Source: Craterostigma plantagineum (Eukaryota; Streptophyta; Magnoliopsida; Lamiales; Linderniaceae). Taken from it: 64,000 nt of DNA. The notes beneath the pieces are model-generated. The model was given only the letters and a program-made list of their open reading frames with translations, was not told the DNA's origin and searched no databases. Each line of letters opens with the position of its first letter. The stretch's first letter is position 1. The translations under genes and the position numbers were made by a program. The stretch spans positions 16,307,501 through 16,371,500 of the forward strand of contig JAPQWV010000017.1 in NCBI GenBank assembly GCA_027422505.1, written 5' to 3'. Below, piece by piece: positions 55,901 to 64,000 of the stretch.

Positions 55901-56585
55901 GAAGGGAAGACGATGAGATTTTCCATATTGGCAACCCGGGCAAACTTGATAATGTTGAATATCTTTGAAAATTGGAAAACCATCAAGAAGTTGGTTCGTG
56001 GATATTTTTTGCAGCAGCTGAAAACCTACATGACCCAAGCGTGCATGCCACAACGTTGAGCTATCATTGCGACCAGCCTGTTTGACATATTCATCACTTG
56101 CAGATAGAACATACAATGATTCTTTCTGTTTTCCACAGAGGAGAACATCAGCATCAACATGTTTCATGAAAGAATTTTAACGTCATTTGGACCGAAAAGA
56201 ACATACTTCCCTGAATCTGTTATTTGCGAGAAGGAAGCAAGATTTTTCTTTAACCCAGAACATGATAAACATCCTTCAGAAGAACCCTCCCGTCGTTCAA
56301 ATCGCCTTCTTTCATCACAGGATGTAATGAATTATCTGCGGTCACAATAACTTTCTTTCTACTATATGGACGGACATGTGATAAAAGAGTGTCATTACCA
56401 GTTGCGTGATGAGAGCAACCAGAATCAACAATCCATTCTTCGACGTAATTGATGGTATCATGATCATATTTAGGAGCATCGTCTTTATGCGCAATTGAAG
56501 CCACATCCGTTGGTTGAGCAAGAACTTCAACAGTTAAAACATTGTTCCCATGCTTGATGTTGAGACTCATTTTTTTTATGTGCAA
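52922..56585 (-). pseudogene. copia pol (protease, integrase, RT, RNase H), frameshifted
   Basis: Protease DSGCSHHATG at about 56425. HHCC finger with WHARLGHVG and CPGCQYGKSH (about 56050-55920). Integrase core with VIVDDFSRFIW, RTDNGGEF and TPQQNGVAERK (55800-55560). RT with HKARLVARGF, LDVKNAFLYGEHD and FYVDDMLITG (54240-53810). RNase H with FVDVDWAGD, VEAEYVA and SAIKLAKNPVFHARSKHIE, ending at the stop at 52922. Frame changes or stops occur near 56170, 55850, 54940, 54050, 53780, 53540 and 53255. About 490 bp between integrase and RT are duplicated. Catalytic motifs are otherwise well kept, so decay is moderate. Confidence 0.9.
54417..55320 (-). repeat. Tandem duplication of about 490 bp inside copia pol
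   Basis: The stretch from GCTCATTTTCATTA through ATGCACTTCTTGGC occurs at about 54417-54815 and again at about 54913-55320. A shorter third copy of the ATGCACTTCTTGGCTTTTGG unit lies at about 54867. Confidence 0.85.
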
Positions 56586-57456
56586 TGTTTGCTTCTGCTC
56601 CTTGCAACTTTACTCTGCAATTTGCCTTCATGTGGCCTGGTTTCCCGCATCGATCACACCGAAGTTTCACCCGACAATCTCGCTTCATATGTCCAAGTTT
56701 CCCATACTTGTAGCAAGCTTTTGAGAATTTCTGCGACTGCTCCTCTGGTCTAGACTGATTCCCTTCACTCGATGAATACTTTGAGTTATAATTCCTTCTC
56801 TTTTGATCTTTAACGTACAACACGTCCTCTGGCTTGGTAAGAGACTTGACTTCGCTCGTCATTTGCTTTACCAAAGCTTCTTGGTTAGAGAGTAAATTTT
56901 CTAACTCAATGATTGATGGCTGAGTCGCCCATCCTTGTATCGAAGAGACGAAAGGCATAAGATCTTTCCGTAATCCACGAATAACATACCAACGCAAACG
57001 TGCATCACTTATTTGATCCTCAGCATCCAATTCTGAAATTTCAGAACACAAGCTCTTTACTTTCAAAAAATATTCTTCAACAGAAAGATTACCTTGAGTT
57101 ACTACAGCTAGTTCATTTTCAAGAAATTGCAGTCGAGCTGTATTTTTCTTGGTGAACAACTTTTGAAATGTCTCCCAAATTTCCTTTGGTGTATTTAGAT
57201 CACGGACATGATCAATGTATTCCCTGCTGATCGATGTCCGTAGAGAAAAAAGAGCTTTGCCACACTTGATCTTCCATTTCCGCCGTAGTTCGGCATTCTG
57301 AGGAGTATCTGCCGGAATCGTTGTTTCATCTCCTTCAACTAGATCCCACAGATCCTGTCCCTGTAGAAAGACTTCCATACACAGCTTCCAGTAATTATAA
57401 TTATTACCAACAAGCTTTTCTACAGCTATTCCCGAAGAAGCACCTCCACCATTCAT
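56527..57456 (-). CDS. copia gag protein
   Basis: 309 codons, MNGGGASSGIAVEKL at the start. It has the UBN2-type gag domain (NYNYWKLCMEVFLQGQDLW, TPKEIWETFQKLFTKKN, LQFLENELAVVTQGNLSVEEY) and two zinc knuckles. The first, CYKYGKLGHMKRDC, has Tyr in place of the second Cys; the second, CDRCGKPGHMKANC, is intact. It forms the particle and binds RNA. It runs directly toward protease at 56585 in another frame. Confidence 0.85.
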   Translation of the reverse strand: MNGGGASSGIAVEKLVGNNYNYWKLCMEVFLQGQDLWDLVEGDETTIPADTPQNAELRRKWKIKCGKALFSLRTSISREYIDHVRDLNTPKEIWETFQKLFTKKNTARLQFLENELAVVTQGNLSVEEYFLKVKSLCSEISELDAEDQISDARLRWYVIRGLRKDLMPFVSSIQGWATQPSIIELENLLSNQEALVKQMTSEVKSLTKPEDVLYVKDQKRRNYNSKYSSSEGNQSRPEEQSQKFSKACYKYGKLGHMKRDCRVKLRCDRCGKPGHMKANCRVKLQGAEANIAHKKNESQHQAWEQCFNC

Positions 57457-57504
57457 CTTGATTGAGTATACCCGTCACTTGATAGCCCTGTCGCTCTGAT
57501 ACCA

Positions 57505-57760
57505 ACTGACGCAAATACAGTCCCAAGATAGAGATAAAAGAAATAATCTTATTACTCAATGAAGATGAACAAGGAACAAAATATTATTATTCGGGGGATG
57601 AGTAAACTAAGGGAATTACATATAGATGACTCATAAAGATAATTAATACGATGCTAAAGATCACTAACCATCTAGCTGATTTATTTGCATAAATAAAGCG
57701 TAACTGATGCTAAATATCTTCACAAGATCAAAGCAGCAATAAGTTTCACTAATTCTGACA
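57505..57760 (-). repeat. 5' LTR of copia element
   Basis: 256 bp, next to the primer site; see the element entry. Confidence 0.88.
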
Positions 57761-57766
57761 TCGTTT

Positions 57767-59027
57767 CACGATTATTTCGTTAATGAGTTATTTTTTTTTT
57801 GTTTATTTTAATAAAAATACCTATTCTTGATTATACTATTTCTTTTTGAAATTTATTGTTTTCTTTTTCTTGTCAATCCTATAGTGGCAAAAGAAAAAGG
57901 ATGAATTATTATACTAAGCAAGTTTGACTAAGAAATTTTGGAAAATTTAGAAAACGTAAAATTGTATGGTTTTCAAACATCAGAGAGTTATAAAACAATT
58001 AGTATATATTACGGGGATTAATTATAAAGAACAACTATTGAACGTGACTTTTGTTCAAAGCCATACCAACTATCGAAAAAGTGCATACTCGGATTATTTA
58101 GACGGTACTGCAAGCTAGACAAGAAATCAAACTCAACATATACTAAATATTTTCAATGAATGGTGGTAGTATGAATGGGACTAGCCATTATTCAAAGATT
58201 TAATAGAATTTATTTTTTTAGAAGAATTGAAAAAGAATACGAACATTTGTGTTGCTTCAATCACGATTAGATCAATTAAGTTTGAACGGAATAGAGTTGC
58301 ACACCACTATAAAATATTTATTTTGTAACTTCGAATAATTTTTTTGGTGAATCTACACTTAATAGCTTGATATATAATAAATTATCAGTTCAGTCAATTG
58401 TCAAATAATTTTTATATGTAGTTACCTTTTATAATAAGTTTTTTACACATTGGTATCCACTATGCTGTTAGTACCATTTTACATTTACTCATCTTTATTT
58501 GTAAGTTACGTACCACATCACGTGTATATGGGGTACTTAAATATTTTATATGCTACCTCCAAAATTATAGGTGAGATGTACCCTTTTTCATTATATTATG
58601 TACCACAATACATTTCTCTATTGTACCTAAATTTCGTATATGACGTACATTCAGCCAAAAGTACTTATGTGTAAAAATTTTATTTTGGTAGGTATATCTA
58701 TTCTATTATATTAAGGGTGATGTGTGAATATAAATCGTCAAACAGGTCTGTCAATTAAGCTTAAAAATTAATTTAAAAATGAACAAAAAAAAACTATGTA
58801 ACTTCCTTTAGCTTACTATTTTTAGTTATTTACAATTCTATCTTAATCAATTTAACCTTTTATATAATTAGAAATATACATAATAGAAATTATTATTTAT
58901 TTGATATTTCAAACGAAAATTAGAAATATACATAATAGAAATTATTATTTATTTGATATTTCAAACGAAAATAAATTAATAAGATATATTCATATATAGC
59001 ACACACATTTGAGTGAGCAGAAATAAA
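57767..59027. other. AT-rich DNA right of the MULE
   Basis: No gene. The first few bases complete the MULE end. 58869-58973 is a perfect two-copy tandem repeat of 52 bp (TAGAAATATACATAATAGAA...). 58440-58680 is T-rich with scattered GTACCAC motifs. Confidence 0.6.
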
Positions 59028-59668
59028 TACTCCCTCCATCCCATTAGTTTTGTACATTTTACTATATCGGGTGTCCCGCTAGTTTTTGTACTTTTCTCTT
59101 TTTAGCAAAAAACTATCACAAATAGAGCTGTCAAAATGGGCCACCCGCTGCCCGCCAAAGCCCGCCAGTTGGCGGGGCGGGCGCGGATATACCCGCCATT
59201 GGCGGGCCTGATAAATTGAGGCCCGCCCCGCCCCCTGGCGGGCTGCGGGTGTAGCGATCCTCGTTTTTCAATACTAATTCTGGCGGATTCGCAACGTAAG
59301 TCGCGGAAGACCCGTCTAACAAAATATTATCCAAAATAAAATATATTACAATAAAATCTGTCTATATTGTCATCACTATGTATAACATATCAAATATTAA
59401 AAACCCTAACGTCGCTCCACAGGTCACATCCATGTACAGCCTCGCCCACAGAAGTCTGTGGAGCACCGCCGTCAGCCCGCCTCAGCCTCGACACGCATCA
59501 GCGTCGGGCTCGGTACCTACAACACGTAAACTGAGCTCCTTGCCCAGTAGGTGAAACATGCATGTATGCAACATGCACTCAAATCTCAACCCCAACATCT
59601 CACGATATGCATGCTCGACCCTCACCACGACCTACAACATCTCACAACTCGTGACTCGACAACACACA

Positions 59669-59810
59669 CGCTCGGGCGGCCAACTCAGGTCTCGTTAGAG
59701 TGCACTCATCCAACGCTCAGGCGGCAAACTTAGGTCACGTTAGAGTTAGCTCTCACCCAACGCTCGGGCGGCCAACTCAGGTCTCGTTAGAGTGCACTCA
59801 CCCAACGTAA
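59669..59810. repeat. Three tandem repeats of 45-47 bp in solo LTR
   Basis: Units begin CGCTC(G/A)GGCGGC(C/A)AACT at 59669, 59714 and 59761, and contain GTTAGAG...CTC. Confidence 0.8.
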
Positions 59811-59886
59811 CGTCCACGATCATTTTCCATCTCTACCATATCTTAATATTAGGGTCCTAGGTAGGACTATGCACCTCATAACTGAA

Positions 59887-60160
59887 ACTACGGCACCAAT
59901 CGTAGGGTCCGAGTGGCACCAACCACTCATCTCGACGGCACCAACCGTCATCAACGGCACCAACCACTAATCATACCGGCACCAACCGGTTACATAAAGT
60001 CGGGCAGCACCAACCTCCCGTGTCGACGGCACCAACCGTCAGGTGCACTAGTACCAACATCAATTCGACTCCGAGTCGACAACCGAATTGGTCACATCTA
60101 CCCACACGCGCCTCGCGCCGACACCGTAAGGTGCCACCGTGCCAACACGGTCAACCTCTC
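59887..60160. other. Hairpin array with common CACCAA loop
   Basis: CTACG/CGTAG, GAGTGG/CCACTC, GACGG/CCGTC, ACCGG/CCGGT and GACGG/CCGTC each enclose (G)CACCAA(T); a last one, CCGTG/CACGG, encloses CCAA. Weaker versions lie between them. Stems vary while the loop is constant. Confidence 0.6.
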
Positions 60161-62196
60161 TCATTCTGAAGTGTCGTGCACATGCATGCAGTGCAAATAA
60201 CAGATATATAACATGCCAGAAATATTTAACACATGTAAACCACGTAAATCACTAAACCACATAAGAACATAAGTATCACATAATAATTCACACAACCGTT
60301 TACGTGTCGTAGGTGAATTTCACCTACCTGTCCTCCTGCTACAGTCAAATACGAAACCCGGTGGAGTCCCTAACTGTCGATCCTCTGAATAAATAAATAT
60401 CATCAGTATAGTATCGAAATTAAATGGTTATATTGAAATAAATTTCAATTATACTAGTCTGCTCAAATTCTAAATCGTTCGATTCCTAATCTCAAAGTCG
60501 TCCGATCTTTTGGTTTGCAATCGCCCGGCTTGTCACGCGTTACACTCACCTTCGCCGAGATTTAGCATCTCTCAGATTCGCCCGATTCCAACTAGCAAAT
60601 GTATCTTTCATGTACCTGATTCTAGATTCGCCAGGAGTTACTTAGGACTTGGTCAAAGCTAGGTTAGGAAAACCCTAGTTTACTAAAAACCTCAAAACCG
60701 CCTAAAATACCTTTCTATCCAGAATATTATACACTCTATTCACCCTTACTTCCATTTTACCGATACTTGATAGGGTTATATAATTAAGGTAGTTCTTACC
60801 AAACTTACATATCATCGAAAGTAACTTGAGTATTCAACCCGTATTAGCTCACAAACCGTAAAGCTTTGTTGATGAATGGTCTAGGGCCGAATACTCCATA
60901 TTAAACCAACAATTAATACTTAATATGACTAGCTCATGGGTCTGAGACTTTATCTTGATCGTACTAGTCACATTAATTTCCTAGAATTTTATTCTATTCA
61001 TCTAATGAAATCACGTGTCTCATGTAGATTAATCACAACACATGAAGGTAGATATGTTACCTTAAGCCCAAGCTTTCGAGTTTGCTAAAGTTTCTTCTTC
61101 TTTCCTTAGTCCTTGCTTTCGTTTCCTTGTTCTTCTTTTTTCCAAAATGAGGGTTTTCTTTGTTTACTAATCATTTCGACATGTACTAGGTATGTATTAA
61201 TATTTCGATAGTTGTGTTGATAAGACTAGTTGGTGATCCTTATTTTCCCCAAGCCTTAAAGTAATCTATTATCATGCCCTTTTGTTCGAAAGTTTGGGTA
61301 TTCTATTTAACTATTTCAACTTTGGCCCAATCTAATTTGTACTATCCTTATTACCAAAGTTTATTTTTAATAATTTGGGCCTAAGTTAGAAATTAAATAT
61401 AGCCTAATTATAAATATTGCCCAAATTTTATTCTTACTAATACTATTATTTTTGCTTAATGCTTTTATTAACTTCCGAAATATTATCGGGACTAGTTTAT
61501 TATTTTAGTTTCGTCCGAATTTTCGTTCATAAATATTTATTAGGAATTTTATTCCTAATATTTCCTTCGCTAATTATCTTGAAATTTCCTATCGTAATCC
61601 CGCTTTAAATTTTGTGGGTACTACAGCGGGCCTGGCAGGCTTAGCCCGCCCGCTTATTAAAAAAAATAAACTGAAGTCAAATTTTTATGGGCTTTAGCAA
61701 ATTTTTAGCGGGCTTAGCCACTTGCCTGATAAATTGATGGATGTATAATATAATGTATAATTTATATGGGCTTTAGCATTTGCAGCCCATTACTAATATT
61801 TATCATCATTCATCAAATTTAAAGTCCAGCACAATATATAATACAATTTTTTTATTTATAGGTGGGCGGCCCGCGGGCTTACCCGCCCCGCCCCGCCCCG
61901 CCTAGGCCCGTGGCCCGCGCGCTTACCTGCCCAGGCCCGCCCTCTGGCGGGCCTAAAAAATAAGGCCCGTCCCGCCCATTTGGCGGGGCGGGGCGGGGCG
62001 GGCGGGTCCGCGGTTCGCGTGCCAAATTGCCGGCTCTAATCACAAGCAATCAATATAATAATATTAAATATTCTTAAAAGACGTGTCAAAATATACATTT
62101 TTTTACTTTTAATTGTAATACATTATTAAAATATTCAGTTTCTTAAAAACCGCGTTATACTCCAAATGTCCATAAATTAATGGGACGGAGGGAGTA

Positions 62197-63294
62197 GTTA
62201 TAGAAAAGTTCTGACAAGGGACTGCTTTAAATGTAAACTTCCCTAATTCTTTTTTAGCTGTCAGAACGAATAAATTTGATAGAAATTATTCGAGCTATTT
62301 ATTGGTCTTTTCTTAATCTAGTCGCAATAGCAATTTTGATGAATATAGTCGTTACATATTTTTCATAGCACCCACAATGGTTACCAAGGCTATGTTACGT
62401 AGCACCTGCGCTAGCGACTAAATTCTTGTATTGACCATCCAATTTTAATTCTCTTTACGTGATCTCATTTTTCTGACAGCTAAATAACCGGAATTAAAAA
62501 GATCCTAACATTACATAACAAAGACTAAACTTTGACCATTAATGATTGTATTTCATTAGGCCCTGTCAGAAGGTTCATTTAGGATTCACGCCCTGTCAGG
62601 AAAAAAAATTAGTTTAAAGGACTCGATTTCTGCAGTACCACTTCATGGCTCTGAAATAACAAAATGTTGAAATTTTGTAACACAAAACGATCATCATGTA
62701 CCATTTAATGACCATCCAATACCAGTTCATTTCTGTCGTACCACTTCATTGTTCTGAAATAACAATATGTTGAAAGTTTGTAACAAAAAACGATCATCAT
62801 ATACTAGTTCATATAAATTTTATACCACTTTTTTTACGTTGGGTTCTTATCTCTAAATTTTACAGAAATTGGGTCCTTAAACTAAAGTTTTTTCTGCCAG
62901 GGTATGAATCTTAAATTAAATTTCTGATGAGCCTGAATTTCCCTTAAAAATATCAATTTTGTTTTGGTGATGCAAAGGTCATACTCATTCAATGGGCGTC
63001 CTCAAGTTGCTTAAACAAAAAAAAAAAGAGTATGGTTGCAAATTTTATCATAATAAAATATAAATTGTAAGTATATGATCTTTCTTCTTATATATATAAA
63101 ATAAGTCTGAATCTTACGTCTTCTTCCAAAGTCAAGGGTCAAGTGGGTGGATAAGTATCCAAATCGGCGAGAAGGTAATAACTTATTTTAACATTAAAAA
63201 AAAATCAAAGACCCAAACTTATCACGAGATCATAATTTAGTGAACTATTTTCGCAATTTCTCCATAAAACTTGTTGGGTATAACTAATGACAAA
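62197..63294. other. AT-rich DNA with a two-copy repeat
   Basis: GTACCACTTCAT...CTGAAATAACAA...ACGATCATCAT occurs at 62635 and 62738 (period 103), and GCCCTGTCAG twice near 62561-62600. No gene. Confidence 0.6.
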
Positions 63295-63548
63295 GTGCTT
63301 GTTTGGTAACTCGATTTATATTTAGGAGAGCTTAAATTAATAAGTTTTAAATATACCTTATTAATGAGTATAAAAATGTGGTTGACTAGAGGTTTACTTG
63401 AACCCACGTGTATTTTTATCTAAATTCATCTACATGAGTTTAAAGTTGTTATATTGTAAACTCATGTTTTATATAAACCAATGTACCAAACACACCAACA
63501 CCCTTCAAACCAACAATAAAATTGCGAACTGTCAAACCAAACAAGCAC
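63295..63548. mobile_element. Short MITE-like element
   Basis: The ends GTGCTTGTTTGGT and ACCAAACAAGCAC are perfect 13-bp inverted repeats 254 bp apart, with an AT-rich middle. No clear TSD; the end sequence suggests Tourist/PIF or hAT type. Confidence 0.6.
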
Positions 63549-64000
63549 TAAAAGTTCTAGTTTTTATTCTAGATAAATGGTCTTAGGACCAAGCGCCTAC
63601 AACTGCGCCAAATTGCTCTTAGCGTTAGCACCGAGCGTCACGGTTCAATTGCTCTTAGCATTGACAATTATTGCTCAATCTCCACCTTAACCACCTCAAG
63701 TAGTTGGGTATACACCACGCAGAATTCTCATTTCCAATAATAGTCCTCGTAACTCAATTTTTTTCTTTTTTAATAAATACTTAATGGATGGATTCAAAAA
63801 GGAGAAATTTTTAAATTTTCTAACCATCATCATGTTGTTAATATCATAATAGAAGTTACAATACGACTAAGTTAGAAGATCGAAAATATGTAAAGACTAC
63901 ACGAGGACAAACTTATAAAAAAGATCAAATCTTAATCAATCACTCATTTGCATCTTAAGAAACTCCAACTCCATCTCCAAATCAAACCTCTTCTTCTTCT
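63549..64000. other. Unassigned DNA
   Basis: AT-rich, with no supported gene. A short dyad of GCTCTTAGCGTTA/TTGCTCTTAGCATTG lies near 63615-63665. Confidence 0.5.

Larger units (their letters stand above)
52637..57760 (-). mobile_element. Ty1/copia element, both LTRs present (minus strand)
   Basis: LTRs at 52637-52904 and 57505-57760 (TGACGCAAAT...AATTCTGACA) are flanked by TCGTTT on both sides (52631-52636, 57761-57766), i.e. a 5-6-bp TSD. The primer site TGGTATCAGAGC lies at 57491-57502 (minus). One gag and a broken pol are present, with an internal tandem duplication. It is inserted in the right end of the MULE. Confidence 0.92.
19966..57775. mobile_element. Mutator-like element (MULE) carrying a PMD gene, heavily interrupted
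   Basis: Inverted ends share CATTAATAAAATA and several ACGAGTTACGTAACTCGT-like units: left at 19966-20165, right at about 52120-52636 plus a short rest after 57766. Inside, a plant mobile domain gene reads rightward and a MuDR-type transposase N-terminus reads leftward, so the two converge. With the Athila nest, the mitochondrial insert and the terminal copia element removed, the body is about 4.7 kb. The outer TSD could not be defined because the termini have drifted. PMD genes inside MULEs are known in plants. Confidence 0.7.
59250..61625. repeat. Solo LTR, about 2.4 kb
   Basis: TGTAGCGATCC...GTACTACA with ends TGTAG/CTACA and the perfect 5-bp TSD GCGGG (59245-59249 and 61626-61630). No internal region, so it formed by LTR-LTR recombination. 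It contains a three-copy tandem repeat (59669-59810) and a hairpin array (59887-60160). Orientation is uncertain; the minus strand seems likelier because its start, TGTAGTACCCACAAAATT, resembles gypsy LTR starts. Confidence 0.85.
59123..62038. mobile_element. hAT-type MITE, family D, inside the Stowaway
   Basis: The ends are TAGAGCTGTCAAAATGGGC and GCCAAATTGCCGGCTCTA, with TSD ATCACAAA (59115-59122) and ATCACAAG (62039-62046). Subterminal GGCGGGCC/GGCCCGCC-rich arrays. About 535 bp without the solo LTR. Confidence 0.85.
59030..62194. mobile_element. Stowaway (Tc1/mariner) MITE with nested insertions
   Basis: The ends are CTCCCTCCATCCCATTAGTT and TTAATGGGACGGAGGGAG, flanked by TA (59028-59029 and 62195-62196), typical of Stowaway. 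Without the inner insertion it is about 250 bp, a normal size. Confidence 0.9.

Noticed and set aside
59913..60200. 95-codon plus-strand frame
   Set aside because: Translated hairpin repeats (HQP, TNR units) inside the solo LTR.

Overview
This window is nuclear DNA from a flowering plant, most likely a eudicot. The support is a split serine/threonine phosphatase gene, Ty1/copia and Ty3/gypsy (Athila-type) retrotransposons, hAT and Stowaway MITEs, a Mutator-like element (MULE) with a plant-mobile-domain gene, and an insertion of plant mitochondrial rRNA DNA. Only one host gene is convincing: a type-1 protein phosphatase catalytic subunit (PP1/TOPP) on the minus strand at 16019-18630. The rest is a dense stack of mobile elements, many with readable target-site duplications (TSDs), so the order of insertion can be read.

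Left nest (1-14789). A Ty1/copia element (plus; 3' part 9913-14789) was split by an Athila-like element (minus; 5456-9912). That element was split by a second Athila-like element (plus; 1-5455), which is a deletion derivative joining gag-protease directly to the integrase tail. Two hAT MITEs sit in the minus Athila (6216-7137 and 7610-8438), and a third sits in the copia LTR (13838-14530). All three have 8-bp TSDs.

Host island (14790-18920): 3' flank, the PP1 gene (three coding exons) and its upstream region, followed by a foldback repeat (about 18921-19965).

MULE nest (about 19966-57775). A MULE with terminal inverted repeats carries a plant mobile domain (PMD) gene (plus) and the N-terminal part of a MuDR-type transposase (minus). 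A 27-kb Athila-like element (21270-48428, TSD GCGAT) splits the PMD gene. That element has an inverted 5' half, a broken polymerase and an envelope-like ORF. Its RNase H region is split by a pol-less, Sirevirus-like copia element (27152-41491). Within that lies a second Sirevirus-like element (about 28508-35390), bordered by another hAT MITE (27564-28507). The MULE also holds a mitochondrial insertion (rrn18 3' end, a tRNA-like sequence, rrn5 and a hydrophobic ORF; 50211-51005). Its right end was hit by a copia element (52637-57760).

Right end (57767-64000): AT-rich DNA with a Stowaway MITE that contains a hAT MITE that contains a 2.4-kb solo LTR, each with its own TSD, then short repeats and one more MITE-like element.

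The most interesting unexplained structure is in the non-coding parts of the retroelements. The Athila LTRs hold three successive hairpins that share the loop core AGGGCGA(C/A)AGC while their stems differ, a covarying terminal hairpin, and a CACGGCCGTG palindrome array that reappears in front of the envelope-like ORF. The solo LTR holds an array of hairpins sharing the loop CACCAA.
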